Shown here: positions 31,007 through 63,786 of the stretch, piece after piece
How the letters are laid out: every line of letters begins with the position of its first letter
Position numbering within the stretch: the stretch's first letter is position 1
Assembly (NCBI GenBank): GCA_944989445.1
Contig: CALYLW010000122.1
Location: 574,001-638,000 of the forward strand
Origin: Ampullaceana balthica
Lineage: Eukaryota; Mollusca; Gastropoda; Lymnaeidae
Reading direction: 5' to 3'
DNA: 64,000 nt
Made by a program: the position numbers and the translations under genes
The notes under the pieces: model-generated
Databases searched by the model: none
Told to the model about the DNA's origin: nothing
Seen by the model: only the letters and a program-made list of their open reading frames with translations

Positions 31007-32966
31007 GGGGCCGTCCATATATGACTTCAAGCACCTAGGGGGGGAGGTGGTCACACTTTTGTGACGATGCGTGACGAGGGGGGAAGGGGGGTTGAAGAAA
31101 TGTGACGTCACATCAAAAAGGTAACTTTAAATAAAACTTCCACTGAAATATTAGGTCGCTTACACTTTATTTAATGTCTTTTTTTTCCTTCCTTTTTTAA
31201 AAAAAAATCAGTGCTTCTCAATGTGCCGGTCGGTAGGCCATCAGACGCTGGTTGGCGTAAGCTATCAAGACACGAAAATTAAATCTAATTATAATCCTTA
31301 AGTTTGAGAATCCACAAGATAACATATGAAATTGTTACACTGCGCCGTTTGATGTTGACATCAAAGCATTTGTGATGTAACCGCAGCTCCGTTTGGTTCT
31401 CTCATGGCAGGAGTCGTAAAACTTTTTTGCCCATTACCCCAAAATATACAAGTTTATGTATGCGTTACCCCCCCCACCCCCGACTCTAGGTCCTGCTCAC
31501 ATGACTCGGGGATTTGGGGGAGCGTCTTTAGCCCGCCCCCCCCCCATCCGAAAATGCTACTGGTGACTTTTACAAGCATGACAAGTGTCTAAAAATGATT
31601 TGAATAGGATTATGTGTAGATATTTTAAGTCAAAATGACACGGAATATCCTTTTTCTTTAAAAGGGGAAAGGGGGGGGGGAATCTATTTGATAGAATTAA
31701 AAACGTTTTAAGTTTGATATAATTGTTCGATTGGTTTTTTGTCAAACGCCCCTGGCCATTCTAGTCTTCTAGAATCTAGATATACATGTAATGGTAAATG
31801 AGCCCATTTAAAATTAGTCAAGTATTCATTAACTTTATTGAATGCATAAAATTCTTGACATCGCAATTCGAGAGGAGCACAAAACAACTTTTCTTCTTAG
31901 CTCAGTTTTTAAGGCATTAATTTTAAATATCACAGAAATTATACGTGATACAGACAAGTCATGTTGATTAAGATTATTGTCACTCGTGTCAATATAAATG
32001 AAAGTAGGGTAGATTTAGGTGTTTTCATATAGTGCGCAGCAGTGCTTTTTTTGTAAAAAAATAGGTGCCAGTACTCAATGATGGATTGCCTAACTTTTAA
32101 CCACCAGTTCACACCTCAATGCAAGCTAAATCACAACTGCAAAGATACTAATGTCTAAAACAATTTTATTTTTTAATTAACCAATAATAATAAACATTAA
32201 AAGACAAGAAAAGTAATAATTTTTTCCCACATTTAAAAAGGAGGGGTACGCCGTACCGGTGCGTACAGTCACAAAAAAAGCCCTGGTGCGTAGGTAAGAA
32301 ATCTACATAGTTGTCAATTTTTAAAAAAATGCATTTTCTGGAAGGAACCGGTTCAATAATGGGCATATGTTCCACGCGTATTTGTACACATGACGTATTT
32401 TAATATATCTAGTGGATTGTAGTGGATGTTATATGTCCCAAATGAGTCTGCATTACCCCCAAGAATCCCCTTTTGACCCCAGATGAGGTTATTTATATAT
32501 ACCTCTGTTCGCCGACCTCTTTCTGACCTCTTTCCCGTCATTCAATTGAGGGATTTTTTAAAAAGTACATTTTAAAAATGTTATTTTTAAATAATTTTTT
32601 TTCTAAACAAAGACGTTAACCGTGATGATTAATAGTCAATGTTTAATTTGTATGCATTAAAATAAAATATAATCTAAGGATGTTAACACAGTTCGTTTTC
32701 TGAAGGCCGTTTTTAAAAAATGCTTCACGCGGGTTACAATATTACAATGCAGATCTTCACTAAATAAATAATAAATACTTAAATGACAATAAAATGATTT
32801 GAAACATACTTATTTTCAAATAGAAAATAAAGTGTTAAATTTTTTTTTGGGGGGGGGGAGATTTGTGACGTATTTTTAGAGGGGGGTCTAAGTTTTTGTG
32901 ACGACGCGTGACGGGGGGGGGGCAAAAATCGGCAAAAATCGCGTGACGTCGTTTATGGACGGCCCC
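31007..32966. mobile_element. Long PIF-like TIR element or pair of related MITE ends
   Basis: Begins GGGGCCGTCCATAT and ends TTTATGGACGGCCCC, flanked by TAA on both sides (31004-31006, 32967-32969). Subterminal GTGACG.(A/C)GCGTGACG motifs occur near both ends (31060-31080, 32897-32915). The 1.96-kb interior has no recognisable transposase and hosts a hAT MITE at 32040-32285. It may be one element or two MITE fragments that happen to face each other. Confidence 0.55.
32040..32285. mobile_element. hAT-type MITE
   Basis: Ends CAGTGCTTTTTTTGTA and TCACAAAAAAAGCCCTG. Flanks GTGCGCAG (32032-32039) and GTGCGTAG (32286-32293) match at 7 of 8 positions. The interior includes TACGCCGTACCGGTGCGTAC near the right end. 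No ORF. Confidence 0.8.
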
Positions 32967-32969
32967 TAA

Positions 32970-33805
32970 GCTTTAATTATGATTGGAGGAAACATGTTTA
33001 AGTTTATGACAAATTTAAACTATATATAGCCTATTATTATCAAGAGCGTGCCAAGGAAAAACATCGTTCGTGGCAATTCATGAAAAATTGCGTACCACCC
33101 TCCTGTTTCACCAAACGAGTTTGTGCAATGTCAATACATTAATTTGTTGTATATTACGGACGCTCCTTCTATACAAAACATTATTGCATCAGTCGGGAGG
33201 AGGGAAATCTATTTCAAATCTTTATTGATGAATTGTATAAGCATAAGAATTTCCAGTGAAGATATCGTTGATCTCAGGAAGCCGCAGGGAAGCGGTCCAT
33301 GAAGTGCAAGAGAGTAGTAAGATTCGTTCGGGAGGCATTTCAACAACTATTCAAGTATAACATGAAATCACGCCTTAAACAGTTTTTTTTTACAAGAAAC
33401 TTTCGGCATGTCTCTTTTATCGAAAGTCCACAAAGCTGTTGAAGCATTGAGCTGCGGATGCTAGCTGTTCAACATCAGAATTATCTTTAAGTGGATCTCT
33501 TTAACTTCTAGCCAATTCCTACAAATCAACATACATCATGTTCGTTTCGACAACGTGACTGTAGTAGTTATTAGTTCTTCCCGCTTTTCTCTCCAGCCTC
33601 TGCCCCCCTCTCTCTCTTTCTCGCTATGTGTGTGCATGAGCGAGTGTGTGTTTGTGTGAATGTGTGTTATCAAAACTAAAAAATTAAACCAAAATACTGT
33701 CATGTCATATAATGAATCACAGTGCGTGTGAGGTTTTATTTTGACATAAATATATATACATATTAAATTAGAGCTGCGGAAATTAACGATTAATTAATCG
33801 ATTAA
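32970..33805. other. Spacer with a LINE 3'-end scrap
   Basis: At 33163-33190 GGACGCTCCTTCTATACA matches, on the minus strand, the 3' end of the LINE family at 4856-5988. The rest is unassigned, with a CT-rich patch at about 33600-33625. Confidence 0.5.
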
Positions 33806-34068
33806 GGGGCCGTCCATAAAGTACGTCACGCTATTTTTGACCATTTTACCTCCCCCTCCCCCTGTCACAAACAGTCACAAATCTTGGAACCCCGGTCACA
33901 CTTTCCAACAAAAATGTTGTTGTTTATTAACAAAATAATTAAAATTTAGTATAAAACACCGTGACGTCACACATGGCCTGACCCTCCCTCCCCCCTGTCA
34001 CAAACTGTCACACTTTCTTACACCCCCTCCCCCCCCTCTGGAGCGTGACGTACTTTATGGACGGCCCC
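33806..34068. mobile_element. Complete PIF-like TIR MITE, copy A
   Basis: 263 bp with inverted ends GGGGCCGTCCATAAAGTACG and CGTACTTTATGGACGGCCCC and a 3-bp target duplication TAA (33803-33805, 34069-34071). A 3-bp TWA target is typical of PIF/Harbinger. The interior has repeated CTGTCACAAACTGTCACA motifs. Other copies: 1-43, 38858-39132 and perhaps 31007-32966. Confidence 0.88.
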
Positions 34069-34752
34069 TAATGGTTTAAAAAATTAATCGATTAAAATTA
34101 ATTTGATCGAATAAAATTTAATAAAAATATTTCTAATCTTTTTGTCCAATTTATTATTAGTTTATATTTTTTGTTACTTAAATACTTTTCCCTCGTATTA
34201 TTATTATTTATTTAGACGTGCATACGTAAACAAAAGGGTTTTTCTTCCTTATTTCTTGCATAGAAGAACGAATTTGTTGTGTTACGTCACAAAATTTGGG
34301 AGCCATGGAATTACCGCGAGTTAACCAATTTCGCAAAATAATGAATCGCAACATAACGGGATCTATATATGCGTTATAAAGAATATAATTAATCGAAATT
34401 AATCGAGTAAATGTTTCCCGATAAATCGAACAAAATTTTGTTTAACCAGTACCAGCCCTAGTTTAAGGTAATATTTATGTATTTTATAATGAACGTCTAG
34501 TAGTTAGTAGCCATCCCATGCATTGTGGTATTAACGTTAATTGTCGCATCGCAAAGTGCGCACATTAGCCAGATCTCAGTCCCTATTGCTGCATCGTTTA
34601 TAAAGTCCATTGGATCTGCAATCATAATTCTTGTTAGTCTTGGTCGTCCTTACATTATGTATACATTGTGTATTAGTGATAATTATTAATGCCTTGTTGC
34701 TCTTAGCAGTACGAAATTTTAAATGCTCCTCAAAGATACCGGTATGGACAGT
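34069..34752. other. Non-coding spacer
   Basis: AT-rich, with repeated ATTAATCGA/TTAATCGATTAA words. No gene recognised. Confidence 0.45.
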
Positions 34753-34825
34753 AACTCCCAGATTCTTATGTCTTATCTTATCTATACAGACGCTCCTTCT
34801 ATGCAGAAGATAATTGCGTCCACAG
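34753..34825 (-). mobile_element. 3' end of LINE (same family as 4856-5988), severely truncated
   Basis: CTTATCTTATC then ACAGACGCTCCTTCTATGCA and GAAGATAATTGCGTCC match the 3' UTR and GATAA-type tail of the LINE at 4856-5988. Only about 70 bp are left. Confidence 0.75.
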
Positions 34826-34960
34826 ACCATGACAGATGATCTGTTGGCAAGTGGTGCAGCGTTCACAGGCCACGGCTTTGTGGGTTCCACGCATTACCCA
34901 GCCGCCTAACTAGTGTTAGGTACCCATTCGGAGCTGGGTGACTCAGGGACGCCCTAGGCC
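34826..34960 (-). repeat. SINE, first part (split by hAT element)
   Basis: Matches the body of the SINE at 9560-9860: AGTGGTGCAGCGTTCACAGG, GTTCCACGCATTACCCA, CCTAACTAGTGTTAGG and GACGCCCTAGGCC. It stops at CCTAGGCC, the 8-bp target of the hAT element, and resumes at 37874. Confidence 0.8.
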
Positions 34961-35091
34961 CAGTGGCGGATCTAGATTTGTCTGCGTGGGGGGGGCCAGG
35001 AGAATTTCAGGGGGCGCTGCCAAATTTTACTAATATCCGAGCATTGCGTAAATACTAATTATTTGCATACTAATTTAGTAAATTTTCTAAA

Positions 35092-37200
35092 TCATCGAAT
35101 GTCACACAGAATCAACAATGTTTTCAAAATTGTAACGTAAATTTGTTTCAATAGTATATGTATTGATCTAAAAATGAAACTTAGTTCATGCGAATTTAAA
35201 TAAAGGCCTGAGCCCAATATAAATTGCTTTCTATGTGATTTCATTGAAGCAAAACGATTTATCGTTGATTCAAAGTCAACGTTCTCAGCTAGATCACGTT
35301 TAATTGAAATTAATGCCAATCCAGACAGACGTTCGTTTGTCATTGTAGAGCGCAAATAATTATTGATGATTTTCAATCTACTGAAACTTCCTTCAGCAGT
35401 AGCACTGCTAACTGGAAGATTCAAGTATATTTTATAGAGTATTGACAAATTGGGGAGACCTGATGCCATTTGTTTTTCAGTCAAGAATGGTAGAACCTCT
35501 TTAATTTGTAGTTAACTAGATAGCGATGGATGTATTTATACATACAAATCTTTGAAGGTATCATATTCTACGATTGCTTCTTCTAGGTTAATGTCGTGTT
35601 TGTAAATTTCGCACAAACTTCTAAAATAATCTTTATTTTCTTCCGACATTTATGATTGATCAATACAATTAATACAATATAAAATGTTCTCCGAAAGTAA
35701 TTAAATCGATCATCTATTTGTGTTACAAGTGTATCCAAGATAGTGAAGTACGTTTTAAATTTAAAGCGTGTAGTTGGATGATAAGCCCTTTCATCTCTGC
35801 TTAGTTCGCCTGCCATACTTTTCTGTTTTGAAAATTAATTCACGTTTCTTTAAAGTCTGTTTTCACATCTAGTTTGGATAATTGTCGTTAATAAATTATT
35901 TGACATCTACATTCAGAATTTCAAAAACTTCGCCAATTCTCATTTCAACAAAGTTATTTCTTCCAACATCGATCAATTGTTTTTCAAATGCAATTTGAGT
36001 ATCCTTGCGTTGCAAGTAGTTTGATAACACAAAGATATTATCAAGATAACACAAAGATATTATCAAGATAACACAAAGATATTATCAAAATAACACACAG
36101 ATATTATCAAACAACTTTTTGTACAAATACTTTAAATAGCATCAGAAAAACAAAATAATATGTTGTTATTAAAACATATAGTCCCATAGCTTCTGCTGTG
36201 ACACTTCCTTTATATTCTGTTGAGTCCCTTGAATGTATATCTTCAAGTGTGGCTAGAATAGCAGAGAATGGCCCACCAACTGCACCAACTGCATGCTTAC
36301 AGCTTGCCCATCTTGTATCAGAAAGTCGTTTCAGAGTATCTAATGTTGATTCATATTGAGATTTATGATATTCTTTAAGAGTGTGTAGAAGTGGTAAACT
36401 AGACGTAAGGAATGCATACAACTTTTCAGCTGTGCCGAAAAACAACTGTACATCACTGTTTAAAGACATTAATTCGTTTGTAACTCAACTCAAACCATGG
36501 TCACAAAAATGAACATAGATGGCATTGGCTGAAAATGTCTTTATTTGAGTTTGAAGGCCACTCTTAATTCCAGACATCACAGATTCCCTTGACAGGGTGT
36601 GATATCAATGTTTCGCTTCTGTAGTTCCGTTAAAATTTTCTTTAAAAATGCGACAGCATTGCTGTTTACCGAAATCTAAAAGCCTATAAATATTTCAACA
36701 CTAATAATGGAACTGAACGTAAAGAAACTTACATCTTATTAATTCTAGATATATCAATGGTTGAATCAATAATTACAGAAAAGAATTGTGCAGACTTAAC
36801 TTCTTTATCAATTGTCACTGATATGTCAGATGCGAGTGATTGAATTAAATCATTTTGCACATCTTTACTTAAATAAAGTTCATTTTTCTTTTCAAACTTT
36901 CGATGACTGTCCAAAGTGGAATCATATTTGGGTAATATAGATAACAATTCACGAAAATTTCAAGTACATCTACAACTGCCATGTTCTCTGCGTACTTTGA
37001 AACACTAACCTCACGTCTATCATCAGTTTCAATACTTTTCCCCTTGGCGACGCACCTGACTATCAAGTCAGATAACAGTTTCATCATTTGAAATACGATA
37101 TTTAGCAAGCCGATGCTGTCGTATTGCAGTTTGGTGTTTAGCAATCTTTTTTTCTGCTCTAGTGACAACTTTTTAGTGTTCATCGAGGGCGTCTTTAGGG
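35092..37200 (-). pseudogene. hAT transposase pseudogene (DUF4371 / ZMYM1-like)
   Basis: Pieces appear in order on the minus strand. An N-terminal helix-rich part lies at about 36960-37190 (LQYDSIGLLNIVFQMM). The DUF4371-like part is at 36729-36947 (LSKDVQNDLIQSLASDI, FFSVIIDSTID). A middle part at 36107-36469 has LKRLSDTRWASCKHAV, the usual SDTRW motif. The C-terminal dimerisation domain is at 35190-35484 (YLNLPVSSATAEGSFSRLK, YLRSTMTNERLSGLALISI). Frames are interrupted by stops and by a 22-bp tandem repeat at 36023-36110. Inactive. Confidence 0.85.
36023..36110. repeat. 22-bp tandem repeat, four copies, within the hAT pseudogene
   Basis: The unit GATAACACAAAGATATTATCAA is repeated four times with one or two changes. 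It arose after the transposase gene decayed, or helped break it. Confidence 0.9.
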
Positions 37201-37207
37201 GGGGGGC

Positions 37208-37793
37208 CAGGGGCGGATTAAGACTGCACGGGGCCCCTGGCTGCAATTCAAACTGGGGCCCAATCCAGCCAGTGTACCTTTAGATAAAATGATTGCTAGC
37301 TGCTAATATAAGACTTTAACTTGAAAATATTCATTCAAAATGATTATTCATGAAAAAACCGAATTCGAAGAAATAACTTTTTGCCGGTATCCTAAAATTG
37401 AGAGTAAAAGACAATTTATAAAATTAAACAACACATGAAAACAAAATTCACACCCCACCCGGGGATTGAACCCGCCACCGCTTGCTCCATATGCCTTAGT
37501 ACTTCACATTGAGCCACGAGAGCTCACTTAGGTTTGTCAATTTAAAATATATATATAATATTCTTTAATAATTTCTGTTATTGAGCCTATCAAATCAGGT
37601 TTTTTGACTGCTAAGACTATCGTGTGGGAAAAGAGATCATTTTAATAGATAAGATTTTATTAATTTATCATATTTTCAGCAATTCATGTATACATTTGTC
37701 CACATTTATTATAAAATATGCTAAGTTTGGGGGCCCTAAATCATCGGGGGCCCCTGGCTTTAGCCCGTTCAGCCCCCCCCTTAATCCGCCATA
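37208..37793. mobile_element. hAT-like MITE nested in the 34961 element
   Basis: Inverted ends CAGGGGCGGATTAAG and CTTAATCCGCCATA. Flanks are GGGGGGGC on both sides (37200-37207, 37794-37801), consistent with 8-bp duplication but low in complexity. GGGGCCCCTGGCT occurs near both ends. A tRNA-like module lies at 37446-37520. Confidence 0.7.
37446..37520 (-). repeat. tRNA-like module in nested MITE
   Basis: The minus strand has CTCTCGTGGCTCAATGTGAA, then AAGGCATATGGAGCAAGC, then the B-box-like GGGTTCAATCCCCGGGTGG. The spacing is tRNA-like but the A box is poor. It is unrelated by eye to the Helitron module. Confidence 0.5.
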
Positions 37794-37873
37794 GGGGGGG
37801 CGCCATCTTAGACCCAACAGGGGCGTGGGGGGGGCAAGCCGACCCCCCTGCCCTATAGCTAAATCCGCCACTG

Positions 37874-37915
37874 CCTAGGCCCCGGGAACAAATCCACTCG
37901 ACCACCGCGCTCCAT
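37874..37915 (-). repeat. SINE, second part (after hAT element)
   Basis: CCTAGGCCCCGGGAACAAATCC continues the SINE interrupted at 34960, then jumps to ACTCGACCACCGCGCTCC, so this copy lacks the middle of the tRNA-like head including the B box. Confidence 0.75.
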
Positions 37916-38172
37916 CAAGTACCCCTGGCTGCTCCGAAAACTGAAAACAAGATCTCGCACGGCAAGACGTGTCTCTCGTTCCCTGGTCCATCCATAGCGT
38001 TTTTGTCACGCTTTTCTGTCATAATCCCCTTGCGTAAGACACGGGGATTATGTTTCGACTCGGATCCAATTTTACCATAGTTAGCTTCTTATGCCGCTTC
38101 CTTGTACGACCTTCGTTGACATTATTTGATGGATTGGAGTTATGCAAGTTCATTGAATCGATTCACGAGCTC
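37916..38172. other. Short spacer
   Basis: Nothing recognised apart from GC-richer unique-looking sequence. Confidence 0.4.
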
Positions 38173-38180
38173 ACGCCACA

Positions 38181-38756
38181 AGGGGCGGCCTAAGGGAATT
38201 GGAGGCCCTAGGTGAAGTGAATTTGGTGGCTCTAAATGTAATACAAAAATAAGTAAAATGTAAAAAAATCTTTTTTTTAAAAAAGGACACGCTTAAATTT
38301 ACAAACATTTACAGACTGAAACGCGCTGATCTCCCCTGCCCTTGATGTTAACACGGGAATTTGGGCTGGAGTGAAACTAGTGAGCCGTGAAGGTCAACTC
38401 TAGCAGACGACTATACATTCTAAAATAGTGATAAATAGAGATAAACTAAAAATTGATTAATTTAATTACGGTACATTCGATCGATCTGAAATTTTGATAC
38501 AATGCATTGTCATCCAAGATCTATCTGTGGTAAAAATTTTAGATCTCTAGGACCATCAGAAGTGGTATAATTTTACGTTTCAAGTTTTGAAGGAAGGATG
38601 GATGGATGGATACAACATACAAACAGTGTGACTTAAATAAAAGCGTGTAATAAAACATTAATATGTAAAGATTCTTGTGCGATGCCCCCACTAATGATGG
38701 GACTAATCGGAGGCCCTTGCGGCTGCCTAGTTTGCCTATGCCTAAAGCCGGCCTTG
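38181..38756. mobile_element. hAT-type element with 8-bp target duplication
   Basis: Flanked by exact ACGCCACA (38173-38180, 38757-38764). Left end AGGGGCGGCCTAAGG, right end CCTAAAGCCGGCCTTG; the left terminal CA appears lost or merged with the target. The interior holds dispersed repeat copy B (38495-38655) and a segment (AAAAAGGACACGCTT) shared with about 13926. No transposase. Confidence 0.75.
38495..38655. repeat. Dispersed repeat copy B
   Basis: Partner of 16838-17055; see shared words there. It lies inside the 38181-38756 element, which suggests the 16.8-kb copy is also a remnant of this element family. Confidence 0.7.
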
Positions 38757-38857
38757 ACGCCACATAATGATACTGTGCCCGCGGATGTCAAGCAACGTTT
38801 TTTTCTCTCTCCCTCGCCCTTCCCCTAAAGCATTTAATTTTAAAAAATCATTTGTTT

Positions 38858-39132
38858 GGGGTCGTCCATAAAGTACGTTACGCTATTTTTGACCATTTTT
38901 ACCCCCACCCTCCCCCCTGTCACAAACTGTCACACATCTTGGACCCCCCCCCTAAAGTACGTCACAATTTCGAACAAAAATGTTGTTTTTTTATTAACAA
39001 AATAATCAAAATTTAATATAAAACAGCGTGACGTCACACATGGCCGGACCCTCCCTCCCCCTGTCACAAACTGTCACACTTTCTTACACCCCCTCCCCCC
39101 TCTGGAGCGTGACGTATTTTATGGACGGCCCC
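38858..39132. mobile_element. PIF-like TIR MITE, copy B
   Basis: 275 bp, very similar along its length to 33806-34068 (GACGTCACACATGGCC, TGTCACAAACTGTCACA, CTCTGGAGCGTGACGTA). Ends GGGGTCGTCCATAAAGTACG and TATGGACGGCCCC. Flanks TTT and TTA are compatible with a 3-bp target. Confidence 0.85.
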
Positions 39133-41189
39133 TTACCAAACCATGGAAAGAAAGAGGGGGCGGGGGGGAGCGGGGCTAATGACGTCCGGGTATACGTGTA
39201 ATTATTTTACAATAGCCATTAATTTAAAATTGTCACTAAAAATTAGGGCTGTACCACATTCAAATTTTTAAAATCCGGGCTAAGCCGGAGTTGTAAAAAT
39301 GACATGACTGGATTCCGGATTTGCCGGAGTCGGAGCCGAAATCCGGTAGACCCTTACTAAAGATATTGAACAAACGCGTTACTAAAGTTATGGAATACAG
39401 TTGAGTTGTCATTATCAGTCTTTCTATGGGCAGTCTTGGGAGGAGGGGAATCTCGGGATGGCTGAGATTACGAGAACCTTTAACTTTAATAGCATATAAA
39501 ATGACCTAAATGTGAGCCAACCACTCGGAATATGATTAGTATTTGACCCCCTTTCCAGTCCATGACGGACTATGGGGCAAGTGATGTAGCGTTCACGAGT
39601 TTTTAGCCACCACTAACGAGCAAGGGAATGTGTGGCCAGCACAATGCCCCAGAGGTTTACTTTCGTTTACATGAATATTATTTTTGATCTGAAGCGGAGA
39701 AAGCAACAAAAACCTCTGGCCAAATGTTGTAAAAAAGTAAAAGTAAACATTTAAAGAACTTACCTATCAGAATTATTTTCAAAACACTTTTTTATTAAGT
39801 AAGAAAAAAAAACACCTTAAAACTTAACAAAATAAACGTATATCTTGTTTGTTTTTTTTCCCCTTGAAGCGTTTTAATAAATAAATTCCTATCCAATAAA
39901 GTTGGTAAGTTGTTTTTAAAAGTCCTTTTCATTACTGGTGTACTTAAAAGTTAAATGTTAGTTAAATTAAAATTAATTAATAATTAGGGCCTACAGGTTA
40001 ATTACCGTAAAGTGTAAAGTAAAGCTTATTAAATTAAGGCAAGGGATTACATTAGTTAACATTAGTTAATATTATTATTAGCCTATGATAAGTTAACAAT
40101 AAATAATTGAATTCCACTAATGAAGAATAATATAAATTTAAATCCACATACGAAATGTTGTTTCAATGTTCTCAAACGCTTACTTTTTTAGACTACGACA
40201 CTAATAATAATAATAAGGCGATTGTTTGAAATAATAAATAGCACCATTTCCGGTTTGCTGATCATCATTTATCTGACTGAGCAAGTAATCCAAAACAAAG
40301 TTTTTCTATACTTGCCTTTTGTGGTAATTTCTTAGTTTTTTGCCATTATTTGGAAAAATGGTTGATAAATTATATTTTTAGTTTATACTAGTTTCATACT
40401 CAAGTTGAATATTTAAAATCCAAAGTCTCAACTTAAATCCCAAACTGGCTAAACTCCTAAACGACTAACTAACTAAATATTTAAAAAATGATTGTTGTCA
40501 GACGTTGTCCTTCAGCCTTATTGCCAGTTTATAATGTGGCGAGCCTTAAAAAATAATGTAATGAGCCTTATGGCCAATGTCCATTTAAAAATTATTATCT
40601 AAATTTATTGCAAAGTTTTAGTGCCAAGTTAATATTAATACATCTAAATTAAACACTACAATTACAATGTTACAACTATTACTATAATTACTATTACAAC
40701 TATAATAAAAAAATATATTTTTAGTTCAAGTATAGGCCTAAATACTTAGTCAGTGTAGTTAAGTGTAGTGTACGTCAGAATCAATTTTTTTCATAGTCAT
40801 AGTCAAGGCCAAAATCAGGGGAGTAAGCCATTTTATAAACAAAACCCTTAATTTACCCTAGAGGTAGTTGAAGAAATGTAAAATTCCACTAACCACTATT
40901 CAATTGACAAATCAGGGGGGTCGAATTATACTCAATATCGACGTATACTCGACTATATACAACACAGTAACCCTAGTTAGCCTAGTACTAGTTCCTTAGT
41001 CTAGTCCCAGCTAGTACTCCTAGTCTAAAGTTTAGTCTATAGTAAGTTAATTACGCCTTTTTAACTTAAGTTTTCAGTGTTAGTCTTAGTTGTAGCCTAA
41101 CCTAAGCCATAAAGAGTAAAGTAGTAATAATACATAAAGCAATTAATTATAATTTAGAAATACAACACAAAGATAAATTAATACAATCC
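39133..41189. other. Spacer upstream of aPKC
   Basis: AT-rich. Contains a SINE scrap at about 39555-39600 (AAGTGATGTAGCGTTCACGAG), a possible TIR fragment at about 39243-39360 (GGGCTGTACCACATTCAAA, AATCCGGTAGACCC), and CTAG-rich low-complexity sequence at 40970-41060. No gene recognised; untranslated aPKC exons could be here. Confidence 0.45.
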
Positions 41190-41436
41190 TTCAGAGAGAC
41201 ATAAGGATAAAAACACCTTCCTTACTCCATATGCAAAAGCAAACACATATAAATTCTAGTTTTTCTCATCCGGAATTCAGGCATGGAATGGGTTGCCTGA
41301 AAAAACCAGGAAAACCAACTTTATCAACATTTAAAACTCTAATAAGAATGCAGGACTAGACACAAACCATAGATAATCCTAGGACGCAATAATCTTCTGT
41401 ATAGAAGGAGCGTCTGTAACAGATAAGATAAAATTT
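41190..41436 (+). mobile_element. 3' end of LINE (family of 4856-5988), 5' truncated
   Basis: Broken codons read RHKDKNTFLTPYAKANTYK, GIQAWNGLPEKTRK, then the 3' sequence GGACGCAATAATCTTCTGTA, GAAGGAGCGTCTGTAACAG and ATAAGATAA. This matches the last 60 codons and 3' UTR of the 4856-5988 element, here on the plus strand. Confidence 0.85.
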
Positions 41437-41916
41437 TAAAAATCTTTACTTTTGCAAAGTTGCGCTTAATTGAAAAATTCATGCAGCTTCTTGACAGGTT
41501 GTCAAGTTCTGGTCAGTAGACTCACAGTAGTGGTCAGTAGTACTATTAAAGTATTAGTGATACACATAGTTGACATAAACATAGTTCTTTACTCATTTGA
41601 CTGACAATCTCTACCAAACACTGTTGGTACAGTAAGAGTAAAACTTTGCCTATTAGTAAACTAATGAAGAAATATTAAATTTAATCCCTAGCTGAGGCAG
41701 CTGAAGTAATTAAATCATTGAGAATTACTGGGTTTACTCCAAAATTTAAAATCACACTCAATTGACAATTTGAAAAGCACAGGGCACTCAAGGACCATAG
41801 CAGTACAAATCTAAAACCCTGTAATCTCATGGTTTGGAGTATACTATGTTTGTTATATATCTGGGCATTGCTAATGAAGTAAATTTATTACATTGTTCTT
41901 TCCCCAGATAAATAAA

Positions 41917-63786
<21,870 letters not shown>

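Larger units (their letters stand above)
34961..37873 (-). mobile_element. hAT transposon, ZMYM/DUF4371 type, decayed
   Basis: 2,913 bp bounded by CAGTGGCGGATCTAG and CTAAATCCGCCACTG, with an exact 8-bp target duplication CCTAGGCC (34953-34960, 37874-37881). Minus-strand transposase pieces fill 35092-37200. A MITE sits inside near the right end. Confidence 0.93.

Noticed and set aside
31190..31440. Another hAT MITE starting CAGTGCTTCTCAATGTGCC
   Set aside because: The left end looks typical but I could not find a matching right end or target duplication.
35092..35484. A domesticated hAT-derived gene
   Set aside because: The open piece is only the dimerisation domain within a complete element with inverted ends and a target duplication, and upstream parts are frameshifted.
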